Assembly (NCBI GenBank): GCA_009760885.1
Contig: CM019715.1
Coordinates: forward strand, 25,624,522 to 25,688,521
Origin: Achatina immaculata
Taxonomy: Eukaryota; Mollusca; Gastropoda; Stylommatophora; Achatinidae
Length of the DNA: 64,000 nucleotides
Direction: 5' to 3'
In this document: piece after piece, positions 54,346 to 64,000 of the stretch
Layout of the letters: each line of letters starts with the position of its first letter
How positions within the stretch are numbered: position 1 is the stretch's first letter
The notes under the pieces: model-generated
Databases searched by the model: none
Told to the model about the DNA's origin: nothing
The model's input: the letters and a program-made list of their open reading frames with translations, nothing else
Program-made: the position numbers and the translations under genes

Positions 54346-54690
54346 GTTACAGCAAATAATCCAGGCTTTGAGCACTGCCATCATGCTTTGCAAGTCTATC
54401 TGAATGAGCGAATTTTAAAATATCAAAATGTTTCTGTTACAAAGAAAGCATGGGCAGCATGATGACAAAATATGAACGCTGGTTTATAATTGGGAAAAGA
54501 TTGGTTTGAATCACAGTATGGTCCAGGTTTGTCTGTTTTTTTAAAAAAATATCACTGGCAAAATGAAAAGACTCAGTCTGCACACTCTGCTGTCACTGCT
54601 CTAGTTTTGTTCTTGTACCATCTCCCTGTAACTGCGAGCTGGTTATCTTCACAGTGTTGAGGCACAGCATAATATCGGCATGGGAGTGGG

Positions 54691-56200
54691 TTTGTATCCA
54701 CAATTTACATGTACATCCTACTCAGGAACCTGGATAATGTATAAACAAGGATGGCATTAGTACAAATGTTTATCCTCTTGGATGGGTTCGAAATTTTGGT
54801 TCTGAAAGCTAAGCTTCAGAGAAACTCTACAGCAAGGAGGCAGTAGATCCCAAAATAAGTGTTTATTTTTTTTTTTATGTTACACTATAGAATGATGGCA
54901 CCTTCAATAATCTTGAGACCATATGGCATTCAAAAGTTATAAGCACAAAAACCAAGTTAAGACTATTCAATTCAAATGTAATATCCACCATCATTTATGC
55001 ATGTGAAAGCTGGAAAACAACTAAAGAAATAGACAAGAAATTAGACTCTTTTGAAAACAAATGCCTAAGGAAAATACTCGGCATCAAGTGGAACGAATTC
55101 AAGAACAATGCAGAGATAAGACAGATGACTGAACAACAACCAATCTCATGAGTGATCAGGAAAAGGAGATGGACATACGTTGGTCATGTGATGAGAAGGA
55201 ACAATCAGAGGATCCCCAAACAAGCTATCAAGTGGAACACAACAGGCCAAAGAAAAAGAGGTCAACCATGTGAAACTCTGAAGATGACACTGTTAAGAGA
55301 GGCCAGTTCCCTTGATGAGATCGAAAAACTCGCAGAAGACAGGAAATCTTGGCGAACTATCATCTATGTGACGTTTAGCGGCACGGGAAGGATGTAAGAT
55401 GTAAGACAAAACGATGGCACAGCAATTTACAACCCCCCCCCAAAATAACCTTATCTGCCCACCAAACTGTACTGTAATGGGTAAATCATAAAATATCTAG
55501 TCTATTTTTAAAGATCAAATCTTACAGACCTTTCCTTTGTGGAAAATAAAACTGCTGGAAATCAGTATAATGATAAAAGGCATAAAAAAAAAAAAAAAAG
55601 GTAAAACCTCTGTTTCCATGGCACAAAGACACACTGAGGATACAGCATTAGGCTTGTATTTTCACGACCTTCGGCACATGAAAGTGTGTTGTGGTCAGTA
55701 TCACGCCTGGCCGCATTTACCTTCCCAGATGTCTCTGGTACCCGTTTTTAGAGGTTGTGGGGACCCTGGGGCCTTTCTGGGCGTGGTAGTACCAGAAAAA
55801 AATCCCTACTGCTGGGACTTGAACCTGGGTACCACCAGATTAGTAGGCCGAGCAATTAACCGCTCAGCCAACCAGGCTGCTGATAAGAGTTACAGCAAAT
55901 AATCCAGGCTTTGAGCACTGCCATCATGCTTTGCAAGTCTATCTGAATGAGCGAATTTTAAAATATCAAAATGTTTCTGTTACAAAGAAAGCATGGGCAG
56001 CATGATGACAAAATATGAACGCTGGTTTATAATTGGGAAAAGATTGGTTTGAATCACAGTACAGTCCAGGTTTGTTTGTTTTTTAAAAAAATATCACTGG
56101 CAAAATGAAAAGACTCAGTCTGCACACTCTGCTGTCACTGCTCTAGTTTTGTTCTTGTACCATCTCCCTGTAACTGCGAGCTGGTTATCTTCACAGCAGA
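54691..56200. repeat. 1.54-kb tandem duplication upstream of DYM, copy 2
   Basis: Head-to-tail second copy. Its right part runs on into the unclassified repeat, of which copy 1 retains only a short piece (GTTGAGGCACAGCATAATAT). Confidence 0.92.
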
Positions 56201-56500
56201 TGCTGTGGAGGTGTTGAGGCACAGCATAATATCGGCATGGGAGTGGGTTATGGCAGGTATTTTTTCAGTCCCGAAGTGCAGTTAAAAAGCAGGGGGTGTG
56301 CAATGCTTCTTTAGCAGACTCCACCACCATAAGGACTATGGTGATCCATGCCCATTAGCCAGGCTAGGCCCGTTATTGGGATTACCAACAGAGAAGTGGG
56401 ACAGGGTCTTGGTCAACTATGGTTCACTAACCCTGACACTAGGATATCAGCTATGAGCCACTGACTGCCTAATCAGAGAGCGCATTCACCTCCGACTGCT
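56170..56500 (+). repeat. Unclassified ~330-bp repeat, copy 5
   Basis: GGTGTTGAGGCACAGCATAA, TTATGGCAGGTATTTTTTCA, TTTAGCAGACTCCACCACCA and GGGTCTTGGTCAACTATGG, in the same order as the other copies. Confidence 0.7.
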
Positions 56501-56687
56501 CTAGATAAGCGGCCATAAATTTCTCAGACTGAATGTATTCTCCCAGTGGACACTGCTACAAAGAAAGCAACTGTCATCTCTTAACAGTTATGAGATGATA
56601 GGAGCAAACTTTAATCATGACAAACTTTAACAGCAGTAACAAGATTTATGTCATGTTATTGTAAGTAAAGCTTATCTTTGTCTTATG

Positions 56688-57383
56688 TTAACTCTTCCCG
56701 TGCCTTATGGCTAACATTGGTCACTTCCGGTATGTTTGTACCGTGCCATCTAACTATTTTTTATGCCTGTTTTGTATCTACAAAAACGGTGCAACTTTTT
56801 AATTGTACACATTTTATTTGCACATGTCCAATGACCCCTTTCAGCATGGCAGAAGAGTGCTTAGTTACAAGTGATGTCGAGCGAGAAAAACTAAGTTGTT
56901 GATCAAGAAATTTCCATTTTTGGTGTTGTAGATAGGGGTATGGACATGCCCTGTGACCAGATCACTGTTTTTGAATGTATCTCAAGTAGACCTAGACATA
57001 TCAGATGACTGGAGAAGTAGTTAGAAGGTTATTTCAGACACTATTTTCAGAAGAAAGGCACATACAATCACAAGATGAGACCTACAAGTAGTTCTAGGCA
57101 CCTCAGATGGTACGTACTGTACATCTATACCTATCTGATGGTAAGTAGGACACAATTATTGTCTAAAAACATCACATTACTTCTTTTTTTCCTAAAAAAC
57201 TCTGCATTTACGAAATCTTCATACATTTTAAGTTATTTTGAAACATAATAAGTACACTTATCATGGATATACTGTATTTCATTCACTTTTCCAATTATAC
57301 CCCGATATATATCAAGACCCGTGCTTTTACTCCGGCACCAAACAGAACATCTGTGTTTCCTCCTGTAGCATGGAAAGAGTTAA
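56688..57383. mobile_element. piggyBac-type MITE, intact ends
   Basis: TTAA-CTCTTCCCGTGCC at the left and GCATGGAAAGAG-TTAA at the right, 696 bp, no coding capacity. It contains the uninterrupted site GTCTAAAAACATCACATTAC that is split by a LINE in the 34.8-kb copy. Confidence 0.85.
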
Positions 57384-57569
57384 GTTTTTAGTAAATTTCA
57401 ACAGTTTTACAATGACAAAAGATTTAGTTTGAAGCCACTTGTGTGATGTGCAATAAATCTTTAATGTTTTCATGGCAATGTAATTTTTTGCTTAAAGATT
57501 TACAGGGCTTATATAATCATGTACAAAACCTATGGCTGACCAAGTTTAGGTCTTTTGTACTTACATATA

Positions 57570-58797
57570 CGAGGGGTGATTGATAAGTTTCCGGCATAAG
57601 GTAAAACGGATTATTTGTGGACAACTTTTTGGGTTATTTCTCAACATAGTCCTCTTGCACTTAGTCCAGCGACCCTGGAGCATATGGATCCCTTCTTTGT
57701 ATAAGTCAGCATCTTGTGCCAGTAGAAAATTGTCTACAGCATGGATGATGTCATCATCTGAACCAAATTTGTGATCACAGAGCTCCTTTTTGAGTTTGGT
57801 AAACAGGTAATAGTCCGAAGCGGTCAAATATCCAGAATAAGGAGGATATTCTAGAAGCTGGAAGCTGACTTGTGAACTGGAGCATTGTCTTGCTGAAAGA
57901 CGACTCCTCTCGTCAATTTCTCTCGACATTTCCTTCAATTTGACCCGCATTTGCTTCACCAGATTAGCATAATTGGCCCCGGTGACCGTTCTGCCTTTTG
58001 GAGATAGTCTACTAATAGCACACCCTCTGAATCCCAAAAGATAGAAGCCATCACTTTGCCCGCAGACAGAACCACCCTTGCTTTCTTTGGAGGTGAGGAT
58101 CCATGATGTTTCCACTGTTTTGACTGTTCTTTGGTTTCTGGTTGAAAATGATGAACCCAAGTCTCATCCATAGTCACAAACTGCTGAAGAAACTGCAGAA
58201 AAATGGCCAAGATTGTCTCTTGACATAATGAGATGCTGTCATCTGTGATCAGCTCCAAGAAGTTTTTGGGACCCATCGAGCAGAGACCTTTGTCATTTGA
58301 AGATCATTGTGAATAATGGCATGAACACGTTCCTGGGAGATGCCCAACTCAGTAGCAATGTACCACTCAGTTAGTCGTCAATCCTCCATTATCATGTCAT
58401 GAATTCTGCAAGTGGTTTCATCGGTGGTTACTATTCTTGGTCTTCCTGGATGGGGATCATCTTCCAGACTTTTCGTTCCATGTTTGAATTGAGCTGCCCA
58501 TTTCTTCAGTGTGCTGTAAGAAGAGGCACTCTCTCTACCATATCTCATGGATCTCCTTCGATGATAAGCCCTTGATGCACAGGTAGCGAATGACTGATAG
58601 ATGAAAAATTTTATCCATTTTCTCAATTTCTGCCACCCCTTACCACTTCAGTAACCTGTAAAAAAAATTTTGTTGCAGTTAATTTCTTGAAACTTAGTGT
58701 TTAATCTTATATTAACCTGATCTACAAATGCATGTAATATCGACTGTGTGTTTCAAGTATTTGTACCTTATGCCACAAGCTTATCAATCACCCCTCG
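57570..58797 (-). mobile_element. mariner transposon, copy B
   Basis: Ends CGAGGGGTGATTGATAAG and CTTATCAATCACCCCTCG with TA outside both. Minus-strand transposase pieces are EDDPHPGRPRIVTTDET (58626-58378), [17 protein letters not shown] (58276-57956) and LLEYPPYSGYLTASDYYLF in the C-terminal frame (58160-57561). Here the usual SPDLAPSD block reads SGYLTASD, so a catalytic-block residue has changed. Frameshifted and inactive. Confidence 0.93.
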
Positions 58798-59015
58798 TAT
58801 ATAGCACTATACTTCATGTATGTATGTGGGTGTGTATGTATATTTTTTTGTGTCTCATTGAAATGTCATTACTGTATGATTCTTTATCTAATATGTTGTC
58901 GTTCCTATTATGCAAATTAATTTCCACACATTCACCATGCATATTTTCAATCTGTTTGTACTTTAAGGTATGGGAAAAGAACGTCTATTCATTTTGCAAC
59001 ATGCTATAGTTGTGA

Positions 59016-59291
59016 GTGGGCCGGCTAGCGTAGTGGTTAGAGCACTCGTCTAGCAACCAAATGGTCGAGGGTTCGAATCCCCAGCTGAGCGGGATTTTTT
59101 TTCCGACCAATACGGCCCTGAGGTCGACCCAGCCTCGTAAAATGGGTACCAGAGAAAATCTGGGAAGTAAAGGCAGCGAGGAAAGGAACTGGTCACCCTA
59201 CTTCACACGCTGATGACCCAGCATAATGAGGTCTCTAACGCTTCACCCCCTACGGCATTTGAAATGCTATGGGACTATCTTTACTTTTACT
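59016..59291 (+). mobile_element. SINE, full length with target duplication
   Basis: 276 bp flanked by TATAGTTGTGA (59005-59015 and 59292-59302). tRNA-like head: GCGTAGTGGTTAGAGCACTC (A box) and GAGGGTTCGAATCCCC (B box). The body contains AAAATGGGTACCAGAGAAAA and the tail is CTTTACTTTTACTTA. It is the best-preserved SINE here and serves as a reference for the others. Confidence 0.93.
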
Positions 59292-59584
59292 TATAGTTGT
59301 GAACTGTACTCTGTGTTTGAAACTCCCCCTATAACGCCCAACATAACGGACAAATCGAATTACGGGCTGAAGGTGGTCCCTAATGTGGGAGTAAACTGTC
59401 GCATTACTCTAATTTAGGCAAAATCATCATTTCTACACTTCAACCAAAACCCATAACGCCCCAACCTCAATACACCCTTCAGTATATGATCACCGTTGGT
59501 ACCAGTTGTTTGTTAAATTAAAATATCCGAGGTAAGGAAAGTTGTTTTTCTCTAGTTAAAGACTACAAGAAGACTGGGAAATAG

Positions 59585-60032
59585 ATGGACGATGATGAAA
59601 ATGACTACAATTTACGGAATAGACAAAGTTACTTAAATAATCTGTTAAACATTACTGGCCGGCCTTTCAGCTATCGAAAATACAGGATCACGACTGATAT
59701 GGTAAACAAATCAGACAATCTCCAGAAGGATAGTTTTCCAAAATACCTGTGGGAACACGTGTCCTATAACACCATATACCGTGAAGGTATATCAAGGTTA
59801 ATTCCAGTTAAATGCTCTTCCAAAATAATCACTTTTACTGATCAGCGACCATCCTGCCATATCAGTGACTTCTGCGAACAATCCACGTAAATTCACACTG
59901 AGTAGTTTCCCCCTGACAAGCCCAGAAGCCATCAATGGAGGAAGAACCGTACAGGGCAACCTATAACCAGTCATGCTTACAGCTACGTGTACTTTTAAGT
60001 TCTAGCACATTCACATACCCGCTTATTTAGGT

Positions 60033-60069
<37 letters not shown>

Positions 60070-61420
60070 GGCTGTCTTAACATGAATGCTTATGCTGATA
60101 TGAAACTTAGCCAAGCAGGTAATGGTAGTACTGGTCGCCATGAAATGTATAAGTTCATGGCCACTATCATTTCCATGAGCATGCAGTCTAAACCGAAAAT
60201 CAGTGACTATTGGAGCACGACAGGGCATCTGCAGTCACAATTTTTTTAGGCAGGTGTTTACTAGGGATCAGTTTCAGATGATTATACAGCACTATGCTGC
60301 ATGTTGGTGAACCTGATAGTGAAGGTAAAGCCAAAATTGAACCTTTTGTCAATCAGCTGTTGGCATCTTTTCAGGCAGTCATTTACCCCTTCAAAGAACT
60401 AAGTGTTGATGCAATGGTAACTGGCTACAAGGGACGCTGGAGTCACAAACAGTATATTGCAAGCAAGCAGCCAAATATCACATCAAGACCTACGGCCTTT
60501 GTGACTCCATCACAGGTGATGTGTTCAACCTGCTGATATATTTTGGGAAGCACACCTCCTATGACCGTGCCACTTAATGACAGTCCAAGTCGAGCTGTGA
60601 AAGTTTTTCAGACACTTTTGCAGCCAATGAAGGCATCTCATCTTTTTTTGCAGAAAGGTATTATACCAGTCTTCCTCTGGTTGAATATGTGCTGTCAAAA
60701 GGCCACAATTACAATGGCACCTTGAATGTCAATCGCAGTGGCTTTCCTCCACGGCTGAAGACTCAGAATTGCGCGGAAACAGGCTGTTTACCATGTCAGA
60801 GATGATGGTAAGATTCTCTGTGTTTCCTGGACAAACAAAAAGTCAAAGAAGCCTGTTCATGTGGTTACAGCACATGGAAAAGCTGTCACTGTTCCTCTTA
60901 TCAAAGGACAGCAAGTGGTCCAGAAACCAGAGATCATTCACACATATAACATGTGTATGAATGGATGTGACAGAGCTGATCAAAAGGTTTCATACTACGG
61001 CATGCAATCTAGAAAGACAATAAAGTGGTGGAAGGAAATATTCAATTGGATTTTCGAAATTACACACGTGAATGCTCATACTTTATAATTTGCTTTCAGA
61101 GAACCCTGGCAGGAGTAACAAACCCCAGGTCTTCTTCAAGGACCAGCTTACTGAAGGCCTGGTATCCTTGGCAGGCAGCAGCTTCATTCCAGAAGTTAGT
61201 ATGCCTTCTCCCAGGCCAACGGGAGCAGTAGCACAACCTCCTGTCTCAGAACGCCACAATGGCAAACATCTGATTGACATGAAAGATGCCTGTAAACAGT
61301 GTTTATACTGTTCGAGGCCAGATAAGGTAGTCCGCACCTATTACTACTGCACTAAGTGCTCGGACAGACCTCATCTGTGTCCTGAGCAATGTTTCAAGAA
61401 GTATCATGAGTCACGATGAG
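59585..61420 (+). pseudogene. piggyBac-family transposase, broken
   Basis: Collinear piggyBac blocks lie in several frames: a short N-terminus (59585-59890), SKPKISDYWSTTGHL (near 60190), YPFKELSVDAMVTGYKGRWS (60390-60440; catalytic Asp block, usually DESM, here DAM), FGKHTSYDRA, VTAHGKAVTVPLIKGQQ, YNMCMNGCDRADQKVSYYGM (60940-61010; late Asp block) and a C-terminal cysteine-rich domain CKQCLYCSRPDKVVRTYYYC ending FKKYHESR (stop near 61418). Multiple frameshifts and stops make it inactive. It may be related to the MITEs here, which share TTAA, but its own TIRs were not found. Confidence 0.85.
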
Positions 61421-61954
61421 CATGATATCACCGCAGTCCAGCACAAATACTTCATTTGCTTGTGCTTTCTACATGTACTGTCTGAGCCACCCTTGACATC
61501 TGTCTAACCTGACCTTTTTTATTCTGAAGGTGACTGATTCCTTGACTGGGGACAGCAAAAGATTAGTCTTTTTGTGCCTGTACTGTACATATTGACAGCT
61601 GAATTCTTTTATTTTTAAAACTTTTTTTTTATCATGCAAATATGATATATTGTGTACAGACCATATACTGACAGTTTTATATTATTTCTTGGACTGGAGA
61701 CAGTAGACGACAATGTGTTGTACAGTGTTCGTGTATTTTACATATATTCTGTACATAATATATATTTTTTTCTTTTTTCACTTCTCATGTCATGTATATA
61801 TTTTTATTTACCATCACATTCATTGATTTTTCTTGGGCAAGAAAGTGAGCATTTCAGGTTATTTTCTAATCATGCCTGCACGCTGGACAGTTTGTGCAAT
61901 ATTTGTGGTGTACGCACTAAAGCAATGGTGAAACAACAACTTCATTTAACATAA
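61421..61954. other. AT-rich flank of the piggyBac remnant
   Basis: No gene recognised. TIR or TTAA ends for the transposase were not located here. Confidence 0.35.
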
Positions 61955-63380
61955 AACAAGGGTCCGTCAGGGGTGCATATTGTCGCCTTACTTATTTAAC
62001 TTGTTTACTGAAAATATAATGAGGAATGTTAGAGAAGATGTAGACAAAGAATATTACGATGGCATAACAATTGGAGGTTATGAAATACCAGAGATTAGAT
62101 ATGCTAATGACACAGTATTACTGTCCATAACACAAAAAGGAATGGAAAAACTAATTATATCAGTCTATAAGAACAGCGAAGAGCAAATCCTCTATCTTAA
62201 TGCGAAGAAAACTAAATTGATGACAACTGACAAAACAAACAAGGCAGCTGAAATATGTATTAATGAGGAAAAAAATGGAAGAAGTGGAGAGTTTTGAATA
62301 TCTTGGATCACTACTAATTAATAATGGAAATACAATGAGGGAAATTAGAAGGAGGACATCTATCGCTTTTCAGAAAGTAAAACAACTAAAGAATATGTGG
62401 AGAGGAACAGACAGAACTACAAAAATAAGATTTTTAAGTGCATGCATCTTTCCAATCGCAACATATGCCTGTGAGACCTGGACACTTAACAAAACAGCTG
62501 AGAAACACATAAATGTCTTTGAATGTAAATGCTACAGAAGAGTTCTCCAAATATGGACACAATTAAGAACAAATATATCCATACTCATTTATTCATTCAT
62601 TTGCATGTCCCTTACGGAACTTTGCCTCCCTAACAGCACTCCTGTAGGCCTCTTGGTTGTGAGCAAGATGGCCTACTGCTGATGCATCCATTTGCAGATC
62701 ATCAACGATGTCTTGCAGCCATTTTCGCCTTGGTCTTCCGCTCTTTCTTTTTTCCATTATGTACCCTTCCAAGACGGTCTTCTCTAAATTATCATGACGT
62801 TTAATGTGTCCAAAATATTTACGTTTTCTCTCTTTAACCTTCTTTACTAGCCAGCCTTCTTCAATATTAAGTTCTTGTGGTATGGATATATTTGTTATTT
62901 TTTGTGTCCATTATATTTGAAGAGCTCTTCTGTATCATTTACATTCAAAGGCATGTATATGTTTCTCACTTGTTTTGTTAAGTGTCCAGGTCTCACAGGC
63001 ATATGTTGCGATGGGAAAGATGCATGCTCTTAAAAATCTTATTTTTGTAATTCTGTTTGTTCTTCTCCATATATATATGTATATCCATACTACAAGAACT
63101 TAATATTGAAGAAGGCTGGCTAGTAAAGAGGATTAAACAGAGAAAACTTAAATATTTTGGACACATTAAACGTCATGATAATTTAGAGAAGACTGTCTTG
63201 GAAGGGTACATATTGGGAAAAAGAAAGAGAGGTAGACAAAGGTGAAGATGGCTGCAAGACATCGTTGATGATCTGCTAATGGATGCATCAGCAGCAGGCC
63301 ATCTTGCTCACAACCGAGTGGCCTACAGGAGTGCTGTTACGGAGGGAAAGTTGAGCAAGAGACATGCAAATGAGAAGAGC
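61955..63380 (+). mobile_element. LINE RT region and 3' end, interrupted by a nested copy
   Basis: Begins in the RT palm: QGCILSPYLFNLFTENIM, then IRYANDTVLLS (the YADD box is YAND, so the polymerase site is mutated), [50 protein letters not shown] and [20 protein letters not shown]. After the insert it resumes with [40 protein letters not shown] and [20 protein letters not shown]. 5'-truncated and frameshifted near 62263-62297. Confidence 0.9.
62586..63080 (-). mobile_element. Nested inverted LINE of the same family
   Basis: 495 bp flanked by the 11-bp target duplication ATATCCATACT (62575-62585 and 63081-63091). On the minus strand it reads the same 3' region (CETWTLNKTS, LKYFGHIKRHDNLEKTVLEG and the 3' end with AAATGAATGAATAAATGA). 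Confidence 0.92.
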
Positions 63381-64000
63381 CTTCACCCCAGCCAACAAGC
63401 AGCTCTTAGAGGAGCCTTCACCCCAGCCAACAAGCAGCTCTGTAAGAGCTCTTTTGAGGGCCACCCAAACTGTCAAGATTTCATTGCATCTTGTTGATGA
63501 GCAAGGGAGTTCTGAACGTTTTCTGTTGTGTTTGTGTTTTTGTGTGTAGTTCTGCAAACTTCTCCACAGTTTTTACATATCGTGTGAGGAGTTCCGTTTA
63601 TCTTCATACTGTGTTTTTCAAGTGGATATTTACAGCTCTAATGGTAAGTAGAAAACAATTTTATTTGTATGTCGTAATTTTTTGTTTTTGTTTTTGTGGG
63701 CTCAAAAGAGATATAGTGTATATTAGATGCGATTCATTTGGATTTCACATCAGAATGTGCCACAGTTGGATTTATATTTAGTTGGAATATATTCAGATTG
63801 AGGGTAAGTAGAACATAATTTTTTTTTCCATCCCAAAACACAGCTTTTTTTTTTGTGCTCACAAACTTTTTCAATTTTTTCTCACCAGTTCTCTTTTTCT
63901 TTCTTTTTGTGTGTGTGTGTGTGACAAATAACCACATTTATGAAATCCTCATTAAATTTCACTTATTTTGATATGTGATACTCTTATGTTGAACACAGAT
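63381..64000. other. Right edge, no gene recognised
   Basis: Contains a short repeated stretch at 63377-63440 (CCTTCACCCCAGCCAACAAG twice) and T-rich sequence. I see nothing else. Confidence 0.4.

Larger units (their letters stand above)
53148..54690. repeat. 1.54-kb tandem duplication upstream of DYM, copy 1
   Basis: Begins GTTTGTATCCACAATTTACA and includes a LINE 3' end and a SINE. It is nearly identical to 54691 onward. It starts about 80 bp upstream of the DYM ATG, so the second copy lacks the exon. Confidence 0.92.

Noticed and set aside
59017..59095. tRNA gene
   Set aside because: A and B boxes are present, but the arms pair poorly and the sequence continues into a SINE body with target duplications.

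Overview
This is a eukaryotic, animal nuclear window. It is AT-rich, has large introns and is packed with transposon debris and minisatellites. The only host gene I can support is dymeclin (DYM), on the minus strand. Its 15 coding exons run from the ATG at 53070 to the TGA at 9575. They splice in frame to a 685-residue protein that aligns along its whole length with vertebrate dymeclin (about 669 residues). The repeat content (short LINE 3' ends with endonuclease/RT proteins, mariner, piggyBac, hAT-like elements, tRNA-headed SINEs, many 18-64 bp minisatellites) and the divergence of the dymeclin suggest a lophotrochozoan, probably a mollusc. That assignment is inference.

Layout. 1-9.5 kb lies downstream of DYM: the 5' half of a LINE running off the left edge, a decayed Tc1/mariner element, a hAT-like MITE with an internal minisatellite, and three further tandem arrays. 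9.6-53.1 kb is DYM. Its introns hold tandem arrays (28-bp around 9.9-13.1 kb, 42-bp at 15.1-15.8, CT-rich at 16.3-18.9, 33-bp at 29.9-30.3, 40-bp at 32.6-32.9, 30-bp at 33.5-34.0, 64-bp at 41.8-43.3, 18-bp at 47.3-47.95, 38-bp at 50.8-52.9) and many transposon fragments. 53.1-64 kb lies upstream of DYM: a 1.5-kb tandem duplication, a piggyBac-type MITE, a mariner copy, a clean SINE, a broken piggyBac transposase, and a LINE carrying a nested, inverted copy of its own family.

The most unusual structure is the 64-bp array at 41777-43312. Each unit is the last 62 nt of DYM exon 5 plus the GT of its splice donor, so the intron begins with 22 extra copies of the exon end and donor. The last 16 units form two 8-unit (512-bp) higher-order blocks. 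Exons 10 and 11 (a template-switch-like rearrangement at 23.9-29.2 kb) and exon 13 (a 1.64-kb tandem duplication) are also each present twice with intact splice sites. DYM therefore shows three independent exon-scale duplications, or in part assembly artefacts, and these need to be told apart.

Several insertion histories can be read directly: a mariner inside a minisatellite, a 70-bp LINE tail inside that mariner with a 12-bp target duplication, a LINE inside the 38-bp array with a 10-bp duplication, a LINE inside a MITE whose empty counterpart is 21 kb away, and a LINE inside a LINE with an 11-bp duplication.
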